Assembly: GCF_038592985.1 (NCBI RefSeq) | Contig: NZ_CP151951.1 | Coordinates: 673,001-737,000, forward strand | DNA: 64,000 nt | Direction: 5' to 3' | From: Paenibacillus sp. FSL R10-2782 | Lineage (GTDB): Bacteria; Bacillota; Bacilli; Paenibacillales; Paenibacillaceae | Notes under the pieces: model-generated | The model's database searches: none | Told to the model about the DNA's origin: nothing | Seen by the model: only the letters and a program-made list of their open reading frames with translations | Shown: one piece after another, positions 17,577 through 26,342 of the stretch | Layout: every line of letters begins with the position of its first letter | Numbering within the stretch: the first letter of the stretch is position 1 | Made by a program: the position numbers and the translations under genes

Positions 17577-19934
17577 ATGAGAAACTATCGAATTACGGTC
17601 AAAGACGATCACAAGCATATTGTTAAAGGTCATATCCAGCTTGGTGGCACCCATCCAAAAGGAGAGGAGATCGGATTCACCAACTATTTTATGGAGAAGG
17701 ACGGAGAGCCCTTTTTCGGCATTTGTGGTGAATTCCATTATGCCCGTTACGATGAACGCTATTGGGAAGATGAATTGGTTAAAATAAAAATGGGCGGCGT
17801 AAACATCATTGCAACCTATATTTTTTGGAACCTTCACGAAGAAATTGAGGGTGCTTTTAATTGGAGTGGGAACAGAAACCTTCGCCGTTTCATCGAGTTG
17901 TGCGATAAACATCAGCTATACGTCATGATTCGGATCGGACCCTTCAATCATGGGGAAATCCGAAACGGCGGTATACCGGATTGGTTATTCGGTCGGCCCT
18001 TTGAGGTTCGTTCTAATGATGAGGGGTATCTGTTTTATACAAGAAGAATGTATAACCAAATCGGCATCCAGGTTAAGGGATTGTTATATAAGGAGGGGGG
18101 GCCGATCATCGGCACCCAAATCGAAAACGAGCATCATCATGCATCTTCCCAGTGGGCATTGACTGTAGGAATTAATGATATGTGGTTAAACAGCGGAAGT
18201 GACGGTAACTCACATATGTTAAAACTGAAAGAAATAGCTCTGGAAGCAGGGATTGATACTCCAATCTATACCTGCACAGGATGGGGAGGAGCAACAACCC
18301 CTGTACCTGATATGCTGCCCTTGTGGGGCGGGTATGCCTACTGGCCATGGATCTATTACGAAGAGGGACGTTTGGAGGGGATGAACGAGCATCCTGCGAC
18401 ACCGGAATACATTTTCCGAGATAAGCATAATAACAAGATTCCAAAGAGCTACAATTTCGAGCCTCAATACGCCCCTGAAGATTATCCGTACGCTTGCTGC
18501 GAGATGGGTGGCGGCATGGTTCAGTTTTATAAATACCGGTTTGCCTTTCCCTATCGTAGTGTTCCAGCAATGACTGTCATGAAGGTTGCAGAAGGCTGTA
18601 ACCTGATCGGATACTATATGTATCATGGGGGTTCGAATCCTCGGGGGGAGGTTAACCCGTTCACAAATGATCTGGCCACACCTAAAATATCCTATGATTT
18701 CAATGCCATGATCGGTGAATTCGGTCAAGTAAGAGAATCATACCAAAGAACAAAGCTCCAGCATTATTTTTTTTCAACGTTCCAAAAGCAATTCTCCCTA
18801 ACGAAGACCATTCTGCCAGGCGATACGTCCCATATGGATCCTTACGATGTGAATACCTTGCGATATGCAGTTCGCTCCAGTGCCGGATCGGGTTACCTGT
18901 TTCTAAATAATTTCCAAGACCATGCCGAAAATGTCGACCTGTGCGATTTTAATGTAAGCATTGAGCTACCCGAGGAAACGATTGTCATCCCTAGTCAAGG
19001 GGAGCTGACGTTAGGACGTGAAAGCTTCGCTATATTGCCATTTAATTTCAATCTGGATGGAATGAAGCTCAACTATGCAACGTCACAGCTGATAACAAGG
19101 ATAGAAGAGGCTGGAGAAGTATATTATTTTTTCTTTATACCGGAGGGCATGACAGGAACTTATGCAATGGAGTCAAAAGATATGATCAGTGCCACCATCG
19201 ACAAAGGTTCGATAGACCAAATGGATGGGAACACGCTCATTAAGGTTGCTGAAGAGGAAGATAGTCTCATCCACCTGGTATCTAAAAGTGGCAAAAAAGT
19301 CGCCATCTACACGATGACTGATGAACAAAGTCTTAATTTTTGGAAGGTAAACCTGCAAGGTCGGGACAGAGTCATAGTGACAAGTGCCAATGTACTTGTA
19401 TCTGGAGCTGAGATCAAGCTGGAGTCAACGGACCAGGAGATTGTAACACTGAGTGTATTCCCGGATTTTGACACCCCGATCACATCGATTTCTGGTGGAG
19501 AGCTGCTTGAAATAACAGAAAGTAAATTCTTTATAACGTATCATTTAAGGGCTCCTAAGAAAGAAATCCAGTTCTATTTGAAAAGGGTTAATGACGATAA
19601 ACTTACTCTTGGTTTCGAAATAAATGCCTTTGACGGAATCAAGGAGGCTCTACTACGTATCGGTTATACTGGAGATATTGGTTATGCTTTTATTGATGGC
19701 GAACTGATTCACGATAACTTCTGCAACCATACGACCTGGGAAATGGGTTTGAAACCATTTGAACATCGGCTTATCGAGCAAGGAATGTATGTGTATGTTT
19801 CCCCCATTCGAAAAGGTAAGGTTCTCAACAGCAATACGACCATGGCTGGCTGGAAAGAGACGACAGAGGAACGAATCGTGGACATCGGCTCGGTCAGCAT
19901 TGTACCTGTGTATGAGATCAAAATCACCATGTAA
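17577..19934 (+). CDS. Beta-galactosidase, GH35 family
   Basis: Glycoside hydrolase of about 785 residues with an N-terminal GH35 barrel (residues 30-370): FFGICGEFHYARYDERYWEDEL, then GGVNIIATYIFWNLHE, and the acid/base in GTQIENEHHH (near residue 183). A candidate nucleophile is Glu in CCEMGGGM (near 307). The rest is beta-sandwich-like. There is no signal peptide, so it acts in the cytoplasm. ATG 17577 is eight bases after GAGGGGAG; ATG 17559 has no ribosome site. It is the last gene of the AraC-controlled operon. The specific linkage cleaved is not determined. Confidence 0.85.
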   Translation: MRNYRITVKDDHKHIVKGHIQLGGTHPKGEEIGFTNYFMEKDGEPFFGICGEFHYARYDERYWEDELVKIKMGGVNIIATYIFWNLHEEIEGAFNWSGNRNLRRFIELCDKHQLYVMIRIGPFNHGEIRNGGIPDWLFGRPFEVRSNDEGYLFYTRRMYNQIGIQVKGLLYKEGGPIIGTQIENEHHHASSQWALTVGINDMWLNSGSDGNSHMLKLKEIALEAGIDTPIYTCTGWGGATTPVPDMLPLWGGYAYWPWIYYEEGRLEGMNEHPATPEYIFRDKHNNKIPKSYNFEPQYAPEDYPYACCEMGGGMVQFYKYRFAFPYRSVPAMTVMKVAEGCNLIGYYMYHGGSNPRGEVNPFTNDLATPKISYDFNAMIGEFGQVRESYQRTKLQHYFFSTFQKQFSLTKTILPGDTSHMDPYDVNTLRYAVRSSAGSGYLFLNNFQDHAENVDLCDFNVSIELPEETIVIPSQGELTLGRESFAILPFNFNLDGMKLNYATSQLITRIEEAGEVYYFFFIPEGMTGTYAMESKDMISATIDKGSIDQMDGNTLIKVAEEEDSLIHLVSKSGKKVAIYTMTDEQSLNFWKVNLQGRDRVIVTSANVLVSGAEIKLESTDQEIVTLSVFPDFDTPITSISGGELLEITESKFFITYHLRAPKKEIQFYLKRVNDDKLTLGFEINAFDGIKEALLRIGYTGDIGYAFIDGELIHDNFCNHTTWEMGLKPFEHRLIEQGMYVYVSPIRKGKVLNSNTTMAGWKETTEERIVDIGSVSIVPVYEIKITM

Positions 19935-19978
19935 CATGGTCCTCATCATTTAGTTCCTGATTAGAAAAGGGGAGACCT

Positions 19979-20018
19979 ATAACCGTTACTAACAGAAGCT
20001 GTTGTGAGTAACGGTTAT
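19979..20018. terminator. Bidirectional hairpin between GH35 and anti-sigma genes
   Basis: ATAACCGTTACT pairs perfectly with AGTAACGGTTAT, and an inner AACAG-AAG-CTGTT extends the structure. It lies between two convergent genes. There is no clear T run. Confidence 0.7.
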
Positions 20019-20034
20019 GATGGAATTTGCTGAA

Positions 20035-21057
20035 TTAATGAGGGGCGAGGAGATCTTCCGCAATCTTTACTAAGTCCTGCTTGACCAACGGACTATTCGG
20101 ATTGTCATAAATCTCGTAGAACAAATGATGGTTGTCATCTTTCCAACCAAGCCGATTTTTGCTTGTATTAGTTGGCTGTTTTGTCTTACCTGATCCGATG
20201 TAATATGCCTCGGTTCCCTTAATCGTCAACTTTTCAGCCGAATCTCGATCATTCTGAAAGATAGTCAGCTTGGATTCAGGTGTGAGTGTACTGATGGAAA
20301 TGCTCACATAGTTGCTTCCTTTCACATACCGCGCTGTAGTAAGGTCCGCCTTTTTCCAGTTCAGCTTCTTTATAAACATCTTTTCACCTGCTGGAGCGGT
20401 TTTGGACTTTTGGATGAGCTCATCAACTAGAGTGCGATATTCTGCATTATTCAGAGATTTAGGGTACATAAAAGCAGGATACACATATCCGTAATCGAAA
20501 TGGTAGCCGTCCGGCAGATGAGATGGACTATACAAGAGTGGTGCATGCGTCCGTTTAATTTCTTTCTGAAAGCTGCTGAAACTGGAGAATTCAACCCACT
20601 TATATTCAAATTTGACCGGATTAAGTCGGTCTTCGTTATTCATAAAATCATCCTTAACGTAATAGGCAGCATATTCTCCCGGCTGAAGCTGATTTTTTAC
20701 CTTTTGGCTGTATGTATCCAGCACCTGTAAATACTTTTTAACAGAATCCGAGGGTTCATAAAATTTAGCTGTATGTAATACGATGTCACCCTTGCTGTTA
20801 CGAAATTCAAGGTATTGCGAAGCCGCGTATCCGGTAATAGAAGCACCCAAAACAAAGAACGTGATCATAGCGGGGACTGCGATACCGGGTCGTAGACGCA
20901 TTTTGGCAGTCGGTCCCGGTTTTCGTTGTCCCTTCTGATAGACCCGATCCATCACCTTGTCCGTGACATCAAACGCCTGGAGTTTCAACGCATTTTCCGG
21001 CAGTAAATCCATTTCCTTTATGCTTTTGTCTTGAACAGTGTGTTGAAGTTCACGCAT
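20035..21057 (-). CDS. Probable anti-sigma factor with DUF4367-like domain
   Basis: Protein of 340 residues: a short cytoplasmic N-terminus (1-55), one membrane helix (about 57-78) and a large extracytoplasmic domain whose end (from about residue 215) fits the DUF4367 type seen in anti-sigma factors of Firmicutes. AAGGAGGAAGAGG gives a strong start at ATG 21057. It overlaps the upstream ECF sigma gene by 40 bases, the standard arrangement for a sigma/anti-sigma pair. It would hold the sigma factor inactive until an envelope signal is sensed. The signal and the release protease are unknown. Confidence 0.75.
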   Translation of the reverse strand: MRELQHTVQDKSIKEMDLLPENALKLQAFDVTDKVMDRVYQKGQRKPGPTAKMRLRPGIAVPAMITFFVLGASITGYAASQYLEFRNSKGDIVLHTAKFYEPSDSVKKYLQVLDTYSQKVKNQLQPGEYAAYYVKDDFMNNEDRLNPVKFEYKWVEFSSFSSFQKEIKRTHAPLLYSPSHLPDGYHFDYGYVYPAFMYPKSLNNAEYRTLVDELIQKSKTAPAGEKMFIKKLNWKKADLTTARYVKGSNYVSISISTLTPESKLTIFQNDRDSAEKLTIKGTEAYYIGSGKTKQPTNTSKNRLGWKDDNHHLFYEIYDNPNSPLVKQDLVKIAEDLLAPH

Positions 21058-21608
21058 TCCTCTTCCTCCTTCATAGCGTTCATTATTTTTTTGAGCTTTG
21101 TTTTCGTCCTGCCGTATTTTTTCTTGACCGCTTCCTGGCTTTTGTTCATGATTTCACCGATCTCGCCAAACGACTTTTCTTCAAAGATTCGCAGCACCAG
21201 CAGGCTTCGTTCTTCTGCTGTCAGTTTGTTCAGCGCCCGGCTGAGCGGTTCACTGAAAAGTTGGCTTTCTATATTCTGTGCAGCGCTGTCAGTGGTTGGC
21301 ATGTTGTGGGTAAACAGACCAAGCTTAAATGCTCGTTGCAATTTCTTTCGGTGAATCAAGTTCAAGCAGTGATGATAAGCCATTTTATATAGCCAGGACG
21401 AGAAGCTCACAGTCGGCTTATACATGTTAATTTTCTCAAATGACTTAACGAGAATGTCCTGAACGGCGTCCTCGGCTTCTTGTTCGTTGCCCAGAAGCCG
21501 CCAGCAGTACACCAGAATCGGATGCTGGTACTTTTTTACGATAAAAGCGTAATCCTGGATTTCGCCTGCCTGAACCCGTTTAATCCTGTACTCTATTTCT
21601 TCATCCAA
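21018..21608 (-). CDS. ECF RNA polymerase sigma factor
   Basis: Sigma-70 family protein of the extracytoplasmic-function group, about 196 residues. Region 2 (residues 22-90) contains the -10 recognition segment DILVKSFEKINMYKPTVSFSSWLYKMAYH; region 4 (near 135-185) ends in a helix-turn-helix (FEEKSFGEIGEIMNKSQEAVKKKYGR). I chose TTG 21608 because GAGGAGGTG lies at a suitable distance; ATG 21653 is in frame but lacks a ribosome site, and the longer frame to 22046 reads through the opposite gene. Control is by the membrane protein encoded by the overlapping downstream gene. Confidence 0.88.
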   Translation of the reverse strand: MDEEIEYRIKRVQAGEIQDYAFIVKKYQHPILVYCWRLLGNEQEAEDAVQDILVKSFEKINMYKPTVSFSSWLYKMAYHHCLNLIHRKKLQRAFKLGLFTHNMPTTDSAAQNIESQLFSEPLSRALNKLTAEERSLLVLRIFEEKSFGEIGEIMNKSQEAVKKKYGRTKTKLKKIMNAMKEEEECVNFNTLFKTKA

Positions 21609-21720
21609 ATCCTGAAGCACCTCCTCTGTGTCCAATATGCAGTTTATATACATATAACAATTGAAGTGAGCCCAAAGGGACACTTTTTCTACATATTCGC
21701 TAGAAAAGTCCTGAATTAAA

Positions 21721-21767
21721 TATAGTATAAATAAATTTATACTATAGCCGGCTCCCTTGGAGCTGGC
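21721..21767. promoter_or_regulatory. 26-base perfect palindrome and adjoining GC hairpin
   Basis: TATAGTATAAAT-AA-ATTTATACTATA (21721-21746) is perfectly symmetrical and AT-rich. Directly after it, GCCGGCTCC-CTT-GGAGCTGGC forms a GC-rich hairpin (21747-21767) followed by TGTTTT. It lies between the divergent ECF sigma and Nif3-like genes. The palindrome contains TATACT boxes in both directions and may be an operator or back-to-back promoter; the hairpin could be a leader terminator for the Nif3-like gene. Confidence 0.5.
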
Positions 21768-21849
21768 TGTTTTACTAAAAAGAATAGCATCCATGACTGA
21801 AATAAAATGGTACAATTGATGTGCATTCTCCATGAGGAGGGATACATGA

Positions 21850-22644
21850 ATGACCATGACCATAGGACAGATTGTGAACCATCTGACCAAGGGAATAAGA
21901 ACACCCAACACGACCGTAGATCTGCTTAACCCAGGGCATTTGGATACTGAGGTGCAAGGAATTGTAACCGCTTTCTGCGCGTCCCAATATGTGATAGAAC
22001 AAGCTATTTCTCTAGGCGCAAATTTTATCATTACGCATGAAGGCATTTTTTATAGCCATCTGGGGATACAGGAATGTTTACGACATGATCCTGTCTTTTT
22101 GCAAAAATCCCGTCTGATTGCCGACTCGGGTCTAGGTATTTATCGTTTGCATGACACCATACACCGTTATCAGCCGGATGGAGTGATGGTTGGACTTCTC
22201 CAGGCACTTGATTGGCACACCTATGTTGTGAAACAGCAGCCGGCGTTCGCCATTTTGACAATTCCGGCTATGGAAGTGAAGGAGGTCGCCGAATATATCA
22301 AAGCCAAGCTTCATATTCGTTATGTACGGGTAGCTGGTGAGCTTTCCATGCCATGTGAACGAGTAGGGATTATGGTAGGTTACAGGGGAGGTGCTGAACC
22401 GGCCATTCCATTATTTCTAAATGAAAATGTGGATTTGATCATTGCTGGTGAAGGACCCGAATGGGAAACGCCAGAATATGTGAAAGATGCTGTCTATCAG
22501 GGCAGAAATAAAGCCCTTATTATGCTGGGACATGCCGAAAGCGAAGCACCTGGTATGAAATACCTCGCTGATGTGCTTTCCAGCCAATTCCCAACAATTC
22601 CTATACATTTTATTGAAGATCGCCCGGTGTTTCAAATATTGTAA
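21850..22644 (+). CDS. Nif3-like dinuclear metal center protein
   Basis: Protein of 264 residues of the Nif3/YqfO family, hexameric proteins that bind two metal ions. Metal-ligand-like segments are seen: a Thr-His-Glu-Gly motif (IITHEGIFY, near residue 60) and, at the C-terminus, a histidine/glutamate motif (ALIMLGHAESEAPG, near 235). AGGAGGGA at 21835-21842 supports ATG 21850. No PII-like insert, so this is the short form. The biological function of the family is uncertain despite a GTP cyclohydrolase-like label in databases. It faces away from the ECF sigma gene and is followed by a GH2 enzyme. Confidence 0.82.
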   Translation: MTMTIGQIVNHLTKGIRTPNTTVDLLNPGHLDTEVQGIVTAFCASQYVIEQAISLGANFIITHEGIFYSHLGIQECLRHDPVFLQKSRLIADSGLGIYRLHDTIHRYQPDGVMVGLLQALDWHTYVVKQQPAFAILTIPAMEVKEVAEYIKAKLHIRYVRVAGELSMPCERVGIMVGYRGGAEPAIPLFLNENVDLIIAGEGPEWETPEYVKDAVYQGRNKALIMLGHAESEAPGMKYLADVLSSQFPTIPIHFIEDRPVFQIL

Positions 22645-22722
22645 TGGAGAACACGTCTATTGTGATGATTATCCCGCATTGTTGTTATATCCGTTCATCA
22701 ATTTTTATGAAATGGAGGCAAG

Positions 22723-25080
22723 ATGATGGGAAGCAGAGTGATTACGTCATTCAACACAGACTGGAAATTTATAGAGGGTAATTACACAGGTGCCGAAAAG
22801 ACAGATTATAACGATGAGCAATGGCGGCTCCTTCAAGTTCCTCATGACTGGAGTATAGAAAAATCCTTTGATCCACATATGCTGTATGGCGGGAATCAAG
22901 CTTATTTGCCCAGATGGTCTGTTGGATGGTATAGAAAGCATTTTAATGTGAAGCCCTCTTCTCCCAAACAGCGCGTTTACATACAATTTGATGGTATTCA
23001 CAATAATAGTGAGGTTTGGATCAATGGGCATTTTGTGGGCAAGCGGCCTTATGGATATGTTAGTTTTCAATATGATTTGACCCCATATATTCGGTGGAAT
23101 GAGGATAACGTGATTGCTGTCAAAGTGGACAATACGACTCTTCCGCCTGACAGATGGTATTCGGGGTCCGGTATTTATCGTAATGTGTGGCTGATTTGTA
23201 CGGATTATATTCATGTCACCGGATGGGGGACTTACATCACCACACCTGAAATTTCGCCAGATGAAGCCAAGGTGAGTGCCAGAATCCAGATTACTAATCA
23301 TCATGAGCATGCTGTAGAGTGTAATATGGTGACTGAAATTCTGGATTCACAGGGACAAGTAAAAGGAAAAATTGAAAACCGAGTGACTCTATCGGGCTTT
23401 GAAACGGGCGAAATGGAGCAAAAAACGCGGATTTTAGAGCCAGAATTGTGGTCACCGGAGAACCCGGTGCTCTATGAAGCTCAAACCATCATTTATTGCG
23501 ACAATAAAGAGGTAGATTGTTATCGAACCCCTTTTGGCATAAGAGAAGTGAAGCTGGACGCTCAAAAGGGGCTATTTCTGAATGGAAGCAGCTTGAAGCT
23601 AAAGGGAGTTTGTATTCACCATGATTTAGGCTGTCTGGGAGCTGCTTACCATGATACGGCCATGAAGAGAAGGCTACAGAGGCTGAAGGAGATGGGCTGT
23701 AACTCGATTCGTTTTGCTCATAATCCGATGGCGCCTGAATTGTTGGATCTTTGTGATCAGATGGGATTCCTGGTAATGGATGAAGCTTTTGACAAATGGA
23801 AATCTCTTTCCTATGAGCATTTATTTGATGAATGGTGGGAAAAGGACCTGGAGGCGATGCTCGTAAGAGACAGGAACCATCCCAGCGTTTTCATATGGAG
23901 TGTGGGGAATGAAGTAGAGAACCAGGGTCAACCGTCCATGCTCAAAATGCTGGAGCAGCTCGTTGCCTTTTGCCATGAAAAGGACCCCACCCGGCCTGTT
24001 ACCTGTGCGCTTGAGCCACATAATACACCGATCAGCCTGCGTGATGGTTCGATTCAAGCTAAGGTGGAGCATACCAGGCTGCTGGCACAACGAGTGGACG
24101 TTCTGGGGTTAAACTATCAGGAGCAGTGGTATGAGCACTACAGAAGGGCCATGCCGGATACGCTAATCATTGGAACGGAGACTTTTCCGTATTATCGTGG
24201 TAAGGATAATCGGGTTAAAGGTTATTTGCCCCACAATCCCTGGTTTGATGTCGCTAATCACGATTATGTGATCGGTCAATTTGTGTGGAGTGGAATTGAC
24301 TATCTGGGAGAAACAAGCTATCCCTCCAAAGGGTGGTCGTCGGGCCTGATTGATACTTGCGGGTTCCGCAAGCCTGTGTCCTTTCTTCAACAAAGTTTAT
24401 GGTCAGATGAGCCTATTGTGCACATTGCTGTACTTCACGAACGTATGAAGCCGGAACACAATCCATCGTGGACGATGCACTGGAAATGTCCGGGTATGGA
24501 AGATCATTGGACATTTCCTGAATATGGCGGAAAATTGATACGGTTAGTTACCTTCACCAATTGTGAGCGCGTGGAATTGATCGTGAACAATGAATCTTAT
24601 GGTGAAAGAAAGCTTGTCGATTACCCTGATCATTTAATCATATGGGAGCTTCCCTATACACCAGGCAAAATCCGGGCTATTGGCAGTAATGGAGATCATA
24701 AGGTCTGTGTGCATGAATTAACCACTGCCGGGCTTCCTTATGGTCTAAAGTTGCAGGCTGATCGGGCGGTTCTACCTGCCAATGGTCATGAAATATCTCA
24801 TGTGGAGGTAACTGTCACAGACCAAGATGGAATTATTGTACCTAATCAGGAATTTGATGTAACATTTAAACTGCATGGTAATGGTCGTATCCTTGGAATA
24901 GATAACGGCGATCTCACCCGTGATGAACCCTTCCAGGGAAACCAGATACGAACACACAGAGGCAGGTGTCTTGTTATAGTGCAATCCGGGTATCTGGCAG
25001 GTGAGCTGTTGCTTCAAGCTTCAGCAGATGGAGGGTTGCAGGGGGAAGCCAGACTAAATATTGAGCATGAATACAAATGA
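22723..25080 (+). CDS. Glycoside hydrolase family 2, beta-galactosidase-like
   Basis: GH2 enzyme of 785 residues. It has an N-terminal jelly-roll sugar-binding domain (about 1-170, WFEGI-like GWYRKHF and GIHNNSEVWINGH), an Ig-like domain (about 180-275) and a TIM barrel (about 280-560). The acid/base Glu is in SVGNEVENQ (near residue 396) and the nucleophile Glu in IIGTETFPYY (near 486). A DUF4982-like domain and a bacterial Ig-like domain close the protein. No signal peptide. GGAGG precedes ATG 22723. The short DUF4982-bearing GH2 group includes beta-galactosidases and other activities, so the exact substrate is open. Confidence 0.86.
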   Translation: MMGSRVITSFNTDWKFIEGNYTGAEKTDYNDEQWRLLQVPHDWSIEKSFDPHMLYGGNQAYLPRWSVGWYRKHFNVKPSSPKQRVYIQFDGIHNNSEVWINGHFVGKRPYGYVSFQYDLTPYIRWNEDNVIAVKVDNTTLPPDRWYSGSGIYRNVWLICTDYIHVTGWGTYITTPEISPDEAKVSARIQITNHHEHAVECNMVTEILDSQGQVKGKIENRVTLSGFETGEMEQKTRILEPELWSPENPVLYEAQTIIYCDNKEVDCYRTPFGIREVKLDAQKGLFLNGSSLKLKGVCIHHDLGCLGAAYHDTAMKRRLQRLKEMGCNSIRFAHNPMAPELLDLCDQMGFLVMDEAFDKWKSLSYEHLFDEWWEKDLEAMLVRDRNHPSVFIWSVGNEVENQGQPSMLKMLEQLVAFCHEKDPTRPVTCALEPHNTPISLRDGSIQAKVEHTRLLAQRVDVLGLNYQEQWYEHYRRAMPDTLIIGTETFPYYRGKDNRVKGYLPHNPWFDVANHDYVIGQFVWSGIDYLGETSYPSKGWSSGLIDTCGFRKPVSFLQQSLWSDEPIVHIAVLHERMKPEHNPSWTMHWKCPGMEDHWTFPEYGGKLIRLVTFTNCERVELIVNNESYGERKLVDYPDHLIIWELPYTPGKIRAIGSNGDHKVCVHELTTAGLPYGLKLQADRAVLPANGHEISHVEVTVTDQDGIIVPNQEFDVTFKLHGNGRILGIDNGDLTRDEPFQGNQIRTHRGRCLVIVQSGYLAGELLLQASADGGLQGEARLNIEHEYK

Positions 25081-25083
25081 CAA

Positions 25084-25146
25084 TTCAAGGTTGAGGAAAC
25101 GGTCCATCTGGCGCGTAAAGCGGATGTAGCTGTATTGGTACGGTAG
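25084..25146 (+). pseudogene. Possible GH3 beta-glucosidase fragment
   Basis: Directly after the GH2 stop codon, about 20 codons read FKVEETVHLARKADVAVLV and then stop. This resembles the Ala-rich segment of GH3 enzymes (ELARKADVAVV...). With so few residues the assignment is tentative. If right, a GH3 gene once followed the GH2 gene and has been almost completely deleted. Confidence 0.3.
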
Positions 25147-25440
25147 TAGTGCCTCCAGTTCGGCGTAGCCTTACCGATACGGTAACGTCCGAGCTTGTGA
25201 TCGAGCGTTCATGATAGGTCTGATGATTCATTTTGGAGCGGTGCGCGTTTTTTCACTCGTCTTTGTCCTTTGAAAAACAGTCGAGTTTAAAATTGAAAAT
25301 GTTGTGTAACTCACAATATTTTCGGAAATAATTATGATAACTCCTTTATGGTGAGCTAGCTTTTGTTAAGAGTTTTTGAAAAACGCATTGTGAAAGGTCT
25401 TTGCGTTTTTTTACGCTTTGTTTTCTTCTAAATATAAGCA
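25147..25440. other. Gene-free region after the GH2 gene
   Basis: No gene is supported. It contains the GH2-side terminator near 25381 and no clear promoter for the hydrolase that follows. Confidence 0.45.
25381..25412 (+). terminator. Rho-independent terminator
   Basis: AAACGCA (25381-25387) pairs with TGCGTTT (25402-25408), followed by a T run. It would end transcription from the GH2 gene. Confidence 0.7.
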
Positions 25441-26229
25441 GTGAGGATGTGTTTCGCATTGCCCAAAACCAATATAAACGGATATAGTATGCATTACACG
25501 GATCGTGGAAAAGGGACGGCAATCCTGTTCATTCATCCTCCAGTGTTGACAAGTTCGAATTTTCAATATCAAATTCAGGAATTGTCCGATCGTTTTCGTA
25601 CAGTAGCTTTTGATATTCGGGGCCATGGTCAAAGTGAGCCTTCCAAGAAAGCGATTACCTATCCGTTAATTGCCGAGGATATGAAGCAGCTTATGGACGA
25701 GTTGAAGATAGAGAGGGCATTTTTATGCGGTTATTCGATAGGTGGCTCCATTGTGCTTGACTTTCTGTTAGCCTATCCTGATCGATCCCTGGGCGGCATT
25801 ATCATCGGTGGCATGTCGGAAGTTGGGGGTAGGGAATTAAAAAACAAAATATCACTTGGACATATGTTCTCCAAACTGGGATTGATCAGTCCGATTGCTT
25901 TCTCCACTGCTTGGAGTCAAGCTCATAAAAATTTATCCTTGTTCTGGACGTTGTTTAACGATGCCAGAAAAGGAAACGCCAAAAACGCGGAGCAATATTA
26001 CAATTATAGTCTGCACTATAACTGTACAGCACATTTGCAGGAAATAAATCATCGCGTCCTGTTAATTTACGGAGAGAAAGACAAACTCTTTTATCCATAT
26101 GCCCGGTTGTTGCATGAACGATTGCCCCAAAACGAGCTGATTTTTATTGAGGATATGGATCATCGAATTCCTACGAAAGCAGCCAAACCATTAAACCGAT
26201 TAATTAGCCAGTTTGTAAGCCGCTTCTGA
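25441..26229 (+). CDS. Alpha/beta hydrolase
   Basis: Alpha/beta-fold hydrolase of about 260 residues. The nucleophile elbow is CGYSIGGS (Ser near residue 99), the oxyanion region IHPPV near 31 and the catalytic His in EDMDHRIP near 250. The start is uncertain: GTG 25441, ATG 25447 and TTG 25459 are all in frame and none has a strong ribosome site; alignment to relatives would favour a start just before PKTNINGY. It converges on the ger operon. Substrate cannot be predicted; relatives include esterases, lactonases and haloperoxidase-like enzymes. Confidence 0.8.
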   Translation: MRMCFALPKTNINGYSMHYTDRGKGTAILFIHPPVLTSSNFQYQIQELSDRFRTVAFDIRGHGQSEPSKKAITYPLIAEDMKQLMDELKIERAFLCGYSIGGSIVLDFLLAYPDRSLGGIIIGGMSEVGGRELKNKISLGHMFSKLGLISPIAFSTAWSQAHKNLSLFWTLFNDARKGNAKNAEQYYNYSLHYNCTAHLQEINHRVLLIYGEKDKLFYPYARLLHERLPQNELIFIEDMDHRIPTKAAKPLNRLISQFVSRF

Positions 26230-26245
26230 AAAAATTCAGGAGCGG
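26220..26245. terminator. Hairpin at the end of the alpha/beta hydrolase gene
   Basis: CCGCTTCTGAA-AAAA-TTCAGGAGCGG forms an 11-pair stem with one G-U. It spans the stop codon and is not followed by a T run, so it may only partly terminate. Confidence 0.5.
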
Positions 26246-26342
26246 ATTGGCCGTATCTCATGATTTCTGTCTCATCGACATCCGCTCCCTGATGGTAACC
26301 ACCAAATTCACCAATAATCAATGGAAGTCCTTTATTCAGCAG
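26229..26342 (-). pseudogene. GH5 beta-mannanase fragment
   Basis: In one minus-strand frame the sequence reads LLNKGLPLIIGEFGGYHQGA then DVDETEIMRYGQ. This matches the nucleophile region of GH5 endo-beta-mannanases (GEFG with the catalytic Glu, then a DEDxIM segment). It has no start, overlaps the last codons of gerAC in another frame and runs into the end of the opposing hydrolase gene. It is a leftover piece of a secreted mannanase gene. Confidence 0.6.

Noticed and set aside
21609..22046. N-terminal extension of the ECF sigma gene to 342 residues
   Set aside because: The added residues are the antisense of the Nif3-like gene and do not fit a sigma factor; a good ribosome site supports TTG 21608.
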